Positions 1 to 11,476 of a DNA stretch of 64,000 nucleotides are shown here, piece after piece; position 1 is the stretch's first letter, and the number at the start of each line of letters is the position of its first letter. The DNA is taken from assembly GCF_036320965.1 (NCBI RefSeq), contig NC_092239.1:3088320-3152319 (forward strand), given 5' to 3'. The notes beneath the pieces were generated by a model that was not told the origin of the DNA, made no database searches, and worked only from the letters and a program-made list of their open reading frames with translations. Source of the DNA: Panulirus ornatus (lineage: Eukaryota > Arthropoda > Malacostraca > Decapoda > Palinuridae). The translations under genes were made by a program, and so were the position numbers.

Positions 1-722
1 GTGTACGAGCGTGTGTCTATGATTGTGCAAGTGTAAGTATAGGTGCGTATATAAATACATGCATATATGTATGTATATATTTTGTGTGCTAATATGCGTA
101 TCAGGTTACCGTAAATACACAGTGCTTATATTACACCATCAATATTCAACTTCAGCGAGTGATTTCACCATCGGAGAGGCCAGTCAAGTGACTATCAGAC
201 ACAGATCTATGAAATATAGTCTCAATCAAATACAGAACTCAATAGCTACAATACACAGACAAGCACCAAAAGGTGTTAACAACAAAAATATACCCTGTAT
301 ATTCCTTTTCAAAAACTCTCGTCCTGAGCTAACGCCTCATCCCAAAAGGCTCACAGTCTTACCAAGAGTATAATAATACAAAAAGCAAATTTAAGAGTTT
401 GATTATACTTTTTAACCCCCCAAATTATATGCAAGCGCTCATCTGGGAGAGAGGGAGTAATTGGATTTCTCCAAGAGTTGAGGAGTCTGGAGCTGCCTTT
501 TGTCTTAAGTCTATTGTATCATCTCAAGGTAACACATACACACGGGTTCCGAACATCCTTCAAGATAATCACATATTATACAAGTCTCTCGCGATAAGAA
601 CGTGCAGAGTTCCAGGTAATACTGACAAGACATTTAATCTTTTTATTCAAATTAGGCTGCGTCTCTGATGAAATGTTCTGTTTCCATTTCAGAATATATG
701 AATATATAATACATTTATTCAG

Positions 723-724
<2 letters not shown>
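1..724. other. AT-rich flanking sequence, no gene seen
   Basis: Mostly unique AT-rich sequence downstream of the dipeptidase stop. Short open frames here show no recognisable protein features. Confidence 0.5.

Positions 725-801
<77 letters not shown>
725..801. repeat. (AT)n microsatellite
   Basis: About 38 pure AT dinucleotides. Confidence 0.98.
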
Positions 802-805
<4 letters not shown>

Positions 806-999
806 GACCTATCCGGAGTGGTATTAAGTCTTGGAAGTATGAGGACGGGGGGGGGGGGACCAGTGAGGCGCCCTGTCTATAAAGTGGAGCTGATACCACT
901 TACAAGGATCAGGAGGGAAGTCAATATGGTTCATAAGGACACTTGGGCGGCGAAAGAGGCTTTGCTGCCTTCAACCTGATCTCAGCCGAACCCCAGACT

Positions 1000-1001
<2 letters not shown>

Positions 1002-1051
<50 letters not shown>

Positions 1052-1075
1052 TGTGTGTGGGTGGGTGAGTGTGTC
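1002..1075. repeat. (GT)n microsatellite, interrupted
   Basis: Pure GT to about 1047, then GT mixed with GGGT. Confidence 0.97.
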
Positions 1076-1211
1076 GGGGAGTGAGTCTGGCATTCGTGTG
1101 GGTCGGTATCTTAACCTTGTAGATGTGGACCATGACTGGCACACCTTGGATTCGAACCCTGGTGGGTGTGCTGTTGAAGCACGGTGTTACGACACTCGGA
1201 TATGACTGCGT

Positions 1212-1422
1212 GACCATCGTACCTGAGGGTCGTACCGTCGTGCTCAAGGGTCGTACCGTCGTGCTCAAGGGTCGTACCGTCGTGCTCAAGGGTCGTACCG
1301 CCGTGTTCAGGGGTCGTACCGTCGTGTTCAGGGGTCGTACCGTCGTGCTCAGGGGTAGTACCGTCGTGTTCAGGGGGGTCGTAACATCGTGCTCAGGGGG
1401 CGTACCGTCGTGCTCAAGCACC
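1212..1422. repeat. 21-bp minisatellite, GTCGTACCGTCGTGCTCAAG family
   Basis: Nine to ten copies of a 21-bp unit with core GGGTCGTACCGTCGTGCTCA and some C/T variants. The same core recurs at 15.5, 35.0, 48.2, 49.0, 54.0, 55.7 and 59.5 kb. Confidence 0.93.
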
Positions 1423-1753
1423 CACAACGTCAATTCACATTTCTACATTATCATTTATTCATCATAACTCGAGTTCAACATCTGTTCAACAGTGAACGTG
1501 TTCCACGTTAATTCACACATGTATCTACTTACCTTACCTTTGTCTTTATATTGAACAGGTATCATGAAAAAAAAATACTTTCATTAGTGAATATTTACTT
1601 CATTACATCATCACAGGAGGGGGGGGGGGGAGATACTTGGGGGGGGGGATAGATGGGGGTACAGGAGAAAATGTCAAGAGATGAAAATGTATCATATTCC
1701 ATCGCATCATCATCACATGGACGGCGAGGGGGCCGTGGACGAGACGGCATCAG

Positions 1754-1754
<1 letters not shown>

Positions 1755-1834
<80 letters not shown>
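1755..1834. repeat. (GA)n microsatellite
   Basis: About 40 pure GA units. Confidence 0.98.
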
Positions 1835-1836
<2 letters not shown>

Positions 1837-1861
1837 GTGTCTATTCTACACGAGAGGAGAA

Positions 1862-3329
1862 AACGGTAAACATCCTCGATAACTTCCTATGATCATTTCC
1901 AGCTTACAGGAACAAGTGACTTTAAACAAGGGGGCAACAAGGGCGGTTTTTACAAAACGCTGACAAGACCGTAAGATCTATCGTACGGAATTTAGAACGG
2001 AGGTTGTTTTACGAGGCACCGAATACAGCTGTATGTATGGATCACGATACAGTGAATACATCCGAGTGTGTACAGTGAATACACACGAACGTTTGTACAA
2101 GAACTTGATGGGGTACCAAGCTTTACCATGTGCGGTGCTGTGTGTTGGAGTAATACAAGGGGAGGTATGGCTTTTTTTTTATTTTATTTTTCTATCTCTC
2201 TAAAGTTTTCGAAGGGATTGGATGAAGTATCTTTGGTTCCTGAGGTACAGTTAGATAATAAATAGGAGTCGGGGTGTGGGGGGGGGGGGGGAACTCGAAG
2301 GGCAGGAGGCTATATATATATATAAGAAATGTAACATGATCAAAAGGTGTGTTGGCAACCTCTTAGTAATACACATTGGTTTGGTTAGGTTAAATCAGTA
2401 CCTATTGCTTTAACAGTAAATAGCGAAATCATCTGAGTGACAATAGATGTCTATTGCTATGATTAACGATATATACATATACATAACTATTGCCATAACT
2501 ACAACTACCACTACTACTACTACTACTACCACTGTTATAACTACCACTACCTGATACAGCTGAGCTGTTACCACATACTATTCACCTACCATTACCACTA
2601 GAATAATAACCCGAGTAATAATAATAATAATAACAATAATCATGATCATGATAATATTTGCCAAGTGTTGGCGAGGCTCGCTCGCCAGAGGGCAATTCTC
2701 TCCTGCTGGTGTGGTGGGCGTGGCCGTCTCCCCCGGCTGATGTTGTGCTCGTCATCAACACTTGAGGGAGTCACGAAATTGGCAATATAACCATGTGCTG
2801 CCTGCAGCCGCTGGGCAGGTCAAGCTGGGTCACTCTGTCGCAGAGGCAGACACGTTAGCCGAGGTCACTATGCTGTACTGAAGGTCAGACCGAGTCAGTC
2901 ATGCCTATTATTGGGTCAGCAGTTAGCAGGACAGGTCAGGCAGGGTCAACTAACTTCCTGCCTGCATCGTCACACCTACAAGAGAGCTGAGGAGGTCACT
3001 GGGCCCTCCTGCCAAAGGTCACCACACCGCAGAGAACTCCAGGAGTTGACTAGCATCGTACCTGAGTAATCAGGTTACAGATGTCAGACGAGGTGGAGGT
3101 TCATAGTGCCAGGGTGGCTCGGTCGGTGCCACATCCAGGCCCTGCAGGTCGAGGCCGCGGACCCCTGGTTTGGAGGGTTCGTTGTGAGGGGAAACAGACG
3201 TCGGGGGTCTGGTAGGGCGGGAGATGCCTGGGTCTGGTGAGGACGCTGCTCGTGAGGACCTGTGGTTATCTATGGCCTCGAGTCTACAGATGTGGGTAAT
3301 GGTGGTACTGTGGTGGCCAGCCAGGAAGG
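1862..3329. other. Downstream flank or 3' UTR of the dipeptidase gene
   Basis: Unique sequence with short ACT and AAT runs near 2,506-2,640. On the minus strand two AATAAA-type hexamers sit in an A/T run near 2,175-2,195. They are possible polyadenylation signals, but far from the stop and in low-complexity sequence. No other coding signal was found. Confidence 0.4.
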
Positions 3330-3446
3330 TCAGGTGCGGGCGTGGTCCAGGCTGGCGAACCTGTACCTACACGGCCAGCGACTGTCGATGTCATGGATGG
3401 GGATGATCTCCTCGGACGGCCTCTCCCCCGACAGCTCCTCCCGGAC
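3330..3446 (-). CDS. DPEP: Dipeptidase exon 8: C-terminal end and stop
   Basis: 117 nt, 38 codons plus TGA at 3332-3330. The acceptor reads GTCCGCCCGCAG|GTC. It encodes VREELSGERPSEEIIPIHDI and then DSRWPCRYRFASLDHART. The IPIHDID and WPCR stretches match IPLDQL and SCRT near the end of mature DPEP1, and the Cys fits the inter-subunit Cys. No hydrophobic GPI-attachment tail follows, unlike vertebrate DPEP1. Within the exon, TGTAG|GTACAG (donor G at 3366) could act as a splice donor into a further exon carrying a GPI signal, but I saw no hydrophobic candidate downstream. As read, the product would be secreted. Confidence 0.88.
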   Translation of the reverse strand, partial: VREELSGERPSEEIIPIHDIDSRWPCRYRFASLDHART

Positions 3447-3618
3447 CTGCGGGCGGACATTGTACGTATTGGCGTGTGGCGAGGAGTGTGTGGTGTGTAG
3501 GTGGTGGTGAGGGGTTAGTCTGGCATGCATGATCTGCTCGAGGTGGGAGGAGGAGTGAAGAGGGCGCGATGCTGACAAACAATGAGTCGTCATAATCGCT
3601 GGTGTGTGGGGCTACGTG

Positions 3619-3735
3619 GGCTACAGTCATGCAGTTATGGTGCTACTGTGGGAACCCTCCACAAGATGGCTACAGTCATGCAGTTATGGTAAGACTGAAG
3701 GAACCCTCCACACAATGGCTACAGTCATGCAGATG
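3619..3735. repeat. 49-bp direct repeat, about 2.4 copies
   Basis: Units start GGCTACAGTCATGCAG at about 3,620, 3,669 and 3,718. They lie just upstream of exon 8, in intron 7. Confidence 0.85.
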
Positions 3736-4565
3736 TACCTGAGACAAACTCTCACAAGGGCATCGACCCCTTGTCCCCAGTGTACGTGTGGGTCAGTAAA
3801 TACTTCAAGAAACCCCAAGGATACGTGGGTGTTCGCGCCCCTGTATAAACAATTTGCTCACCTTAAGTGTTTACGTTTTCATTCAATAAGTACATGCGCG
3901 AGGCAGCCAAGGACACACAAGAAGAAACACAGATATAGAAATACTGCCTCAACCTGTGAGGCCTGGGTAAATATGTAAGAGTAGAGGTAATACCATGAAG
4001 ATATTATATAAGAAGTAAATGCCAGAAATTCTTTCATACTGAGGCTGGTGTTAATTCAGCTTTAATCTCCCTCCCTCTCTCGCTTTCTCCTCTCCTCTCT
4101 CCCCAGCCAGAGACATCCCATACCACATCAGGTCACACCACATCAAGACCACAGAGTTCAGCACACGGTACAAACTACTCTCTCATGTCGTCACTAGCAA
4201 TTAATTACCTAATCCCTCAACCACTCTACTACCATCCCTCCCTCCCTGCCCCCATCACCCCACCCAAGATAAGGCCATAAACGTACAGGATCCGAGGAAG
4301 GGAGGAGGGGCTACGGAGGCGTGTCGAACACCTTTGATCCGGGTGTCAGAAACCCCGCGATGACCAGTTTGTCGTGTGGGTTATCCTCCTCCAGCCGATC
4401 GGAGCGACGCGTCGAGTCTTTTAACTTTTACTTTACCAAAAACTGATGTCCTGCGCGCTACCCACACAGGAGAAGCTGTGGTCCTACTAACACCCCAGCA
4501 AACACACACGGTCGTCAGGGCCACATGCTGTGCTGTCATCTAGGTCATCGTTTTCTGTTGATACA

Positions 4566-4640
4566 TTCGTGGTGTAGTGGTCAGCGTGTTCGCTGTCTAT
4601 GAATCTAGCGGGGTCTGGGTTCGAGTCAGAGACCAGGGAG
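4566..4640 (+). repeat. tRNA-like SINE head
   Basis: An A-box-like GTGGTGTAGTGGTCAGCGTG is followed at tRNA spacing by the B box GGGTTCGAGTC, with a pairable T stem (TCTGG/TCAGA). The acceptor arms do not pair, so this is a tRNA-derived element rather than a functional tRNA gene. It lies in intron 7. Confidence 0.6.
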
Positions 4641-4744
4641 GAGGCATTCGGGGTCAGAGTCAACCTAGCTGTTCTCCTCTGAAGTTGGTCGATAATGTGG
4701 AGGGTTGTCTCATGCGTCAGATACTTTTACTCATTATCATCCAA

Positions 4745-4746
<2 letters not shown>

Positions 4747-4785
<39 letters not shown>
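4747..4785. repeat. (CT)n microsatellite near the exon 7 donor
   Basis: About 19 CT units ending 24 nt inside the intron from the exon 7 donor. Confidence 0.97.
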
Positions 4786-4788
<3 letters not shown>

Positions 4789-4809
4789 AACGATCCTTAT
4801 CCTCAGTAC

Positions 4810-4948
4810 CTGCTCGACTCTCCTCAGGACCCGCAGGAGGTTGAGGCCAGCCAGCTTCTTCAGGTCCTGCAGGGACCAGGTCGGGTCCTTCAGCAGCTCA
4901 GCGAACAACTCAGGATACCGCGACACGTCCTCCAGCCCCTGGGGAGTC
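4810..4948 (-). CDS. DPEP: Dipeptidase exon 7: [11 protein letters not shown]
   Basis: 139 nt (1 nt completing Arg, then 46 codons). Acceptor CCCTGTGCAG|G and donor GAGCAG|GTACTG. It encodes [20 protein letters not shown], then [20 protein letters not shown] and VEQ. This is the conserved C-terminal helical part of the family (compare PEGLEDVSKYPDL and NLLRVFEAVEQ in human DPEP1). Family members usually have GxN before LLR; here it is GLN, so that position is kept. A (CT)n tract (GA in the transcript) begins about 24 nt into the following intron. Confidence 0.96.
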
Positions 4949-5079
4949 CTGCACAGGGAGTGGGGGAAGATCCTTAGCACGATGAAGAAGAAATGAGTAT
5001 ATACTACATTTTTCTGGAGTACAGATATGTAAAGATTACCCAAAATTACCCTTATCTATTTGCCTCTAAAGGAAAAAAG

Positions 5080-5081
<2 letters not shown>

Positions 5082-5164
<83 letters not shown>
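5082..5164. repeat. (AT)n microsatellite
   Basis: About 41 pure AT units in intron 6. Confidence 0.98.
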
Positions 5165-5166
<2 letters not shown>

Positions 5167-6590
5167 CCCAAGATCCTCACTTGGACTGCGTAAAAACTTT
5201 TATTTCCCTGGACACATGGAGGGAATATTGGTGACAAGTTCTCTCTCCCCGCCCGGTCGCTCGCCCCTTTACCACAAACACACACACGGTGAATTTTCCT
5301 CGCCACATCGGGGCAAGAAGGAGTTCCTACCACCTGTTAAAGGTGATAGTCCCTGGACGTATGAAGTGATGAGGGGCCCTTATGATGACCTGAGGGACAC
5401 AGCTGCGTTTCTATAGCCCGTGGTCCCATGGGGGAGACTGAGGGGTCCAGCATCCACCACAGGTGAGGCCTTAGGAAGGAGGAGGGAACGCCTCCTGGAG
5501 GAGGGAGGCTCGTTGTAAGTTCGAAGGATTCCGTCACGGAGGAGGAGGAGTTCCCATCGAGAATTTAGACGGGACAGGTGGTAGTGGTGGACTTAACGTA
5601 AGGAAAGGAGAGGAATCGCTATCCAAGATGGTTGGAGGGAGTGGGAACCCTGCTTCATAAAAATGGTCAGGTGTTAAGGGAAGACATGACAGGGCTGAAG
5701 AAGTCCAAAGTTTGGCAGTTGAAGAGACAGACATCGCATAGGCCCACCCTTGCGGCCACACACACAGTAATCACGTGATGCGGTGGTGTATACAGCATTA
5801 ATCGGTGTAGCTAACGGAGGGGCAGACACTAGCGACTTGTCTGCGGAAGCAGAAACCCAAGGAAAAAAACCTACAGAAGTAGGGAAAGTGAGTCAACACT
5901 ACCGCGTTGAGGGGAAGTAGTCAAATCTGGCGAACTGATATGGATAGGTTGCTTTCGACTCCAGACTGTCGAGTATGCCATGTCACGACCTCTCTAGATG
6001 TGAGAGCAGTAACGATGAAGGTAGGTACGGGAAAGCGGACACCAACAGACCACAGACCACTACGTCCCCTCGAAGCTCGTGGTTAACCTATGAGATTAGA
6101 GAGAGACACACACACAGACCACAGCGTGGTGCGAGAAGAACAGCTAACTCATTTTTCACTCCGTGCGAGGACGACTCACGTCCTCTGTATATCCGAAACC
6201 ACCGTTTACAGGAGAACTCTTACAGTCTTAACAGGACTTTCATGTTGGCCGATTAATACGAGTCTGGCCGCCTCTAAGCACGGCTATAAGACCCCCCATC
6301 CTCGAAAGTTTCCCCCGCACATCCTTGCTTGGCCTTCACGCGGGATCTATAACAATTAGAAAAAGATTTGAAACTCTCGGGGAAAGGCGGAAGATCCTTT
6401 ATGAGGGTCATTATGAGAGGTTTAAGGATCTCGTGGAGGGCCTGATGCGCCCACCCTCCCCAAGAAAGAAACTAGATCCCCTGAGAGAGCATAAGATCTT
6501 ACATAAAGGATTTTAAATTCCCCGGAAATGTTTGGGGGGGGGGGGGAGGCTTGGGAATGAGGTCAGGGATGGCGGGGGAGGAAGGTGTGG
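5165..6590. other. Unique intron 6 sequence
   Basis: No repeat array or coding signal recognised. Poly-G run at about 6,533-6,546. Confidence 0.4.
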
Positions 6591-6644
6591 TTGTGTGTGT
6601 GTGTGTGTGGCGGAGGAGGGACCTGCCTACCTACCTCTACCTAC

Positions 6645-6720
6645 CTGTTGACACCGTCGTAACCTGCCCCGAGGCCCACGTAGTCCACCCCAGCCATGGT
6701 CCTCACGTGGTTGATGTGAG
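6645..6720 (-). CDS. DPEP: Dipeptidase exon 6: GAGYDG loop, catalytic Asp replaced
   Basis: 76 nt (2 nt, 24 codons, 2 nt). Acceptor CTGTCGCAG|CT and donor AACAG|GTAGGT. It encodes AHINHVRTMAGVDYVGLGAG and then YDGVN plus a split Arg codon. The segment aligns with human DPEP1 residues up to the loop GGDFDG at the end of the last barrel strand. The first Asp of that loop (Asp304 of DPEP1, substrate/catalytic) is GGT (Gly) here, giving G-A-G-Y-D-G. The exon is otherwise well conserved and open. The change may be a real loss of function, a polymorphism or a base error. Confidence 0.93.
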
Positions 6721-7072
6721 CTGCGACAGACAACAGGGAAAAAAAATAGTATTAATTCCCATACACTGACACCAGCCCGTCAAACCTTGAGGCATAACAG
6801 AGCGACCCCTGGGGCACGACGCGTCGGTACGACCACTAGATATACACGTATGATGGCCTGATCTTACACCTGACCATTGAGGGCCAGGGTCAAAAGCTAG
6901 GTCAATCACAGGTCAAGCTCAGGACGCAAGACACGTCACATTACGATTTGTTTACATCACACAGCTCTCCCCCAGGGGTCGGGGTGCCCGCTGGGTGAGT
7001 CATGTATGTATGGGCTCACCCGAAACTCAAGGAAGCAAGAGCCTATGGATTTTGGACGTACCTCACAGAGAC

Positions 7073-7073
<1 letters not shown>

Positions 7074-7155
<82 letters not shown>
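7074..7155. repeat. (CT)n microsatellite near the exon 5 donor
   Basis: About 40 CT units with one CTAT interruption. The tract ends 30 nt from the exon 5 donor. Confidence 0.97.
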
Positions 7156-7159
<4 letters not shown>

Positions 7160-7185
7160 GGGTGGTACAGGTGCAGGACACGTAC

Positions 7186-7270
7186 CTACCACGTCCTGTA
7201 TGGAGGCGGCCTCGCTGCAGGTGAGGAAGTCGTTGTAGAAGCTGACCATCAGGATCCCCCCGTTGGCTGC
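7186..7270 (-). CDS. DPEP: Dipeptidase exon 5: SFYNDFLTC strand
   Basis: 85 nt (28 codons plus 1 nt). Acceptor CCTTCTGCAG|GCA and donor GTGGTAG|GTACGT. It encodes AANGGILMVSFYNDFLTCSE and ends AASIQDVV plus one base, matching the DPEP1 stretch around MVNFYNNYISC. The Cys is the expected partner of the exon 4 Cys. A donor four nt upstream (GTG|GTAGGT) is possible, but only the chosen one gives a phase that fits exon 6 (G|CT to Ala). Confidence 0.94.
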
Positions 7271-7514
7271 CTGCAGAAGGCGGAAGACGTTAAGGCAGAG
7301 ACGAACACTGGGGGTCACAACCATAACGTCAGGTCAATAAAGATCATCATCACACAACCAGGTACTACATGACCTCCCTTATGACCACGCGTGTGTGGGT
7401 TAGAGGAAGAAAGGGAGGGAGACCTGCATAGGATCACAAATCACTGGTTTTCTTCACGTTTTGACAAGTTCAGATGAAGGAGAGTGTGTTGGCCACTGAA
7501 CCAGCTTTGAGATA

Positions 7515-7539
7515 CCACACACACACACACACACACACC
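7515..7539. repeat. (CA)n microsatellite
   Basis: About 12 CA units. Confidence 0.95.
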
Positions 7540-7866
7540 CGGGAAATCCTTACGTATTGTCAGAAAAATATTCTATGCAAGAAACAGAGTTTTTAATCTT
7601 TTGATATTCTATCTTTACGAAGTAAATTTCACCTTTTTTTCCCCCTCTGGTGTCTGGCCATATCACAATTTCTTTTAGAAGAACTATTTTGTATTTACGT
7701 CTTCGAAAAATACATATTCATTTTAGAGAGATTTGACCCTTAGAGTCTGTTCCATATAATTTCATTTCCTTAATTTTCATAAGTACCAGCTTTATAGCAA
7801 CACACAAGATGATGAAAACAGAAGCTCAGAGATGTAATGTGAAATGATTTCTTTTAAGACACACCA

Positions 7867-7996
7867 CATGTAGTACAGTGTTAGTGTACATGTAGTACAG
7901 TGTTAGTGTACATGTAGTACAGTGTTAGTGTACATGTAGTACAGTGTTAGTGTACATGTAGTACAGTGTTAGTGTACATGTAGTACAGTGTTAGTG
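7867..7996. repeat. 22-bp minisatellite
   Basis: Nearly perfect copies of a unit containing CATGTAGTACAGTGTTAGTG, about six in all. Confidence 0.95.
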
Positions 7997-8115
7997 CAGG
8001 AGCGAGAGAGCGTGTGTTCAAACAAAGGTTCAGGTCTGGGTAAAAATTTTGTTCTTGTTACGAAATATTCTGCTATACTCTGCCATTATACTCTTTCCAC
8101 ACAATCTTTTTTTTT

Positions 8116-8722
8116 TTTCAGTGGGATTAACTTCATTTTACCAATTCTGTTTCCTCAGTGAATTAATCATCATTATACCAGTCTTGTTTCCTCAGTGGGA
8201 TTAATCATCATTATACCAGTCTTGTTTCCTTAGTGGGATTAATCATCATTATACCAGTCTTGTTTCCTTAGTGGGATTAATCATCATTATACCAGTCTTG
8301 TTTCCTCAGTGGGATTAATCATCATTATACCAGTCTTGTTTCCTCAGTGGGATTAATCATCATTATACCAGTCTTGTTTCCTCAGTGGGATTAATCATCA
8401 TTATACCAGTCTTGTTTCCTCAGTGGGATTAATCATCATTATACCAGTCTTGTTTCCTTAGTGGGATTAATCATCAATATGCTACTCTTGTTTCCTCAGT
8501 GGGATTAATAATCAATATGCTACTCTTGTTTCCTCAGTGGAATTAATCATCAATATGCTACTCTTGTTTCCTCAATGGGATTAATCATCAATATGCTATT
8601 CTTGTTTCCTTAGTGGGATTAAACATCATTATACCAGTCTTGTTTCCTCAGTGGGATTAATCATCAATATGCTATTCTTGTTTCCTTAGTGGGATTAATC
8701 TTCAATATGCCATTCACGTTTC
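8116..8722. repeat. About 39-bp minisatellite
   Basis: About 15 copies carrying GTTTCCTCAGTGGGATTAAT followed by CATCATTATACCAGTCTT. The left copies are nearly uniform. From about 8,470 a second subtype (ATCAATATGCTACTCTT) takes over. Confidence 0.95.
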
Positions 8723-9165
8723 ATTTTTTTCTTCTTTAGAACCATAGAGGCGTATTTGAAAAATCTAACTCATCATATTACAAGGTATTCCTTTTGAAGT
8801 TTACACATGTAAGCGTTTCAAAGGCAAGTCAGCACGAGTGTGTGGTATACATTTAAAAATGGTTAGGGGTTTTCTTGAAAAATTTTGCGATGTCGATAAA
8901 AAAAAAAAAATTTTGGACCTACCGTAAATAGATGCATGAAATTTTGAGTGCAACTATTTCATAGACATGGCCATTAATCTTTGTCACGGTTGTTAAAGGT
9001 GATTGATCAGTAACGGGTAAACTACGTTGGTTCCCTTCAGTGGCATCGGCTAAGGTCAAGTTAGAATCAATTTGTACCAGTAAGGGCGGGTCAAGTCTGA
9101 TCGAAATAGGTGGTCAGGTCAACCGCGGTTAACTCGGGGTCAAGCGATGGGAAGCGTGCCACAGA

Positions 9166-9288
<123 letters not shown>

Positions 9289-9295
9289 AACTCAC

Positions 9296-9472
9296 CAGGG
9301 AGCTGAGGATATCGTCTGGCACGTTCCTCTCTATATCACAGAGGGCGCGGGCGGCCGAGTGAGAGAAGATGACTGGGGCGCGGGAGGCGCGGAGCACGTC
9401 CCTCGCCGTGCTGGGGGAGGCGTGGGACACGTCCACCATCAGACCCACGCGGTTCATCTCCCGCACCAGCTC
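9296..9472 (-). CDS. DPEP: Dipeptidase exon 4 (of those seen): two His metal ligands, RNVPDD
   Basis: 177 nt, 59 codons, phase 0 at both ends. Acceptor CTCCTGCAG|GAG and donor TCCCTG|GTGAGT. It encodes [19 protein letters not shown], then [20 protein letters not shown] and VPDDILSSL. His of VDVSHAS and His of IFSHSAAR match metal ligands His214 and His235 of human DPEP1. Cys of LCDIERN matches the Cys242 disulphide residue, and Arg before NVPDD matches the substrate-binding Arg246. A (GA)n tract (CU in the transcript) starts about 8 nt past the donor. This is the best-conserved exon in the window. Confidence 0.97.
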
Positions 9473-10142
9473 CTGCAGGAGGGAAGGATGGAGAGAGTTC
9501 TTACACACGAGAACGTACGGGAGTTCATTAGCGCAACGCCCTCTGCATGGACAAGACCTGAAATACTGGAAGAAATAGCACAATAAACCAGAAAGGCACC
9601 TCCATACCCACCTCTCCCTCTGGCTCAACGGCAAGCAAGTGGGGGGGGGGGAAAAGTAGTATGGGGAAACATACTGAAATGGATATTATATAGGAAAGTG
9701 TGGATTGGGGAGGGATAGAAATAACCCCCTATCTGTTCCACAGCTACAGTTCAGGAGCTGGACTGTGGACACGACATACAGACACGATAAGATGATAATG
9801 ATACGTGGTGAAGTGTGGATCATTTACCGATAAGAAAAACCAAATAACTATCCATCTAGCCTGGATATGAAGACAGTAATAGTCTTCGAATCTCCTCAGT
9901 GTTCTGCCACCCTCGAAGTGAGGGAGAGAAAAAAAAGAAGGCGTTTGCCTGCCTTTGGGTTGAGCCATCCCTTCGTCTCCATCCTGTTATCTCGGGGCAT
10001 TGAGCCTCTGGCTAGTGTGAGGGAATTTTTTTGCATGATGTCGGAGTTATCTTGTGCCTTGAGAATTTCTGTTACATCATCTCGAAGTCTAAGTTTTTTG
10101 GGATTTTTGAGAGAGAGAGAAAGAAAAATATGAAGTCTTGAG

Positions 10143-10440
10143 TTTTTCGTCAGAAAACTTCAGATTCTGGGATGTTGCTGGGGGGAGAAAGTCAGACTCT
10201 GGGGTGTTGCTGGGGGGGGAGAAAGTCAGACTCTGGGGTGTTGCAGGGGGGATAGTAATTCAGACTCTGGGGGTGTTGCTGGGGGGGGAGAAAGTCAGAC
10301 TCTGGGGTGTTGCAGGGGGGATAGTGAGTCAGACTCTGGGGGTGTTGCTGGGGGGGGAGAAAGTCAGACTCTGAGGTGTTGCTGGGGGGGGGGGAGAAAG
10401 TCAGACCCTGGGGTGTTGCTGGAGGATACTGGGATGCTGG
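10143..10440. repeat. 33-39-bp G-rich minisatellite
   Basis: About eight copies containing GGTGTTGCTGGGGGG and GAAAGTCAGACTCTGG. The G runs vary in length, and poly-G follows at 10,493-10,511. G-quadruplex-prone. Confidence 0.92.
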
Positions 10441-10591
10441 ACTGGTGCTGGGGGAAGGTCAAATAACTCGGTTCCCCTGGGTGTCTGCTGCTGGGGGGGG
10501 GGGGGGGGGGAGTTAAGCGCCGAGGTGATGCTCGGACACCATCCTTGTGTGCTCCGGTAAGTAAATGGGATCACGCAGAGGGTAATGGGTG

Positions 10592-10593
<2 letters not shown>

Positions 10594-10662
<69 letters not shown>
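10594..10662. repeat. (GA)n microsatellite
   Basis: About 34 pure GA units. Confidence 0.98.
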
Positions 10663-10664
<2 letters not shown>

Positions 10665-10908
10665 GGTGACGTAACTGCTCCAATGGGAATAAAGAAAAAA
10701 AAAAAAAAGGATAAAACCGTAATGTTGGTCGACACCTCGGGTTAATTTCTTCTCGTGGTCTGCGAGGAGAAGTTAAGGTGGGAGAGGAGTACACAGAGGG
10801 AGGTGCCGAGGACACACACACCCCGTCCTCTGGCCCATCGACAGGAAAATGTAATTACTGTTTTTGCCAGGTTTGGGATTGGTGGCGCAACCGATGATGC
10901 TGGGTCAC

Positions 10909-10933
10909 GTGTGTGTGTGTGTGTGTGTGTGTG
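10909..10933. repeat. (GT)n microsatellite
   Basis: About 12 GT units, followed by G-rich GTGGGCGTGG. Confidence 0.93.
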
Positions 10934-11084
10934 GGCGTGGGGGTGTGGGCGTGGGTGTGGTTATTAGTTGTGTGTCAAAGGGGAGAGAGGCTTATACACC
11001 CGTGTTGCCCCGTCTCCTGAGAAAGTGTGTGTAAGGAATAGTGTCAGTGTAATGACCGACTTGTACAGTATGGGAGGGAGGGAG

Positions 11085-11312
11085 TTCTACCTCGGGGAGG
11101 AAGTTCTACACTCGTGGGGGCCCCATCTCTTGTACTGTACGGGGAGGGAGTTCTACACTCGTGAGGCCCCCATCTCTTGTACTGTACGGGGAGGGAGTTC
11201 TACACTCGTGGGGGCCCCATCTCTTGTACTGTACGGGGAGGGAGTTCTACACTCGTGAGGCCCCCATCTCTTGTACTGTACGGGGAAGAAGTTCTACACT
11301 CGTGGGGTTCCA
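11085..11312. repeat. About 45-bp minisatellite
   Basis: Five copies containing GGGAGGGAGTTCTACACTCG and CCCATCTCTTGTACTGTAC. Confidence 0.94.
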
Positions 11313-11407
11313 TCTCTTAAACTTTCTCTACCCTACTGTCAGGCAACTTCTCAAACTTCTGTACAGTGTCCATATCTAATCATTCCATTCGTCCACAACT
11401 CTCATGG

Positions 11408-11409
<2 letters not shown>

Positions 11410-11473
<64 letters not shown>
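11410..11473. repeat. (GA)n microsatellite
   Basis: About 32 pure GA units. Confidence 0.98.

Positions 11474-11476
<3 letters not shown>

Noticed and set aside
4566..4640. Possible functional tRNA gene
   Set aside because: A and B boxes are present, but the acceptor stem does not pair and the anticodon arm is irregular.
7867..7996. Regular 22-bp repeats (also at 27,185-27,400) considered as a CRISPR-like array
   Set aside because: Units are directly adjacent with no unique spacers, no cas genes are present, and the genome is eukaryotic.
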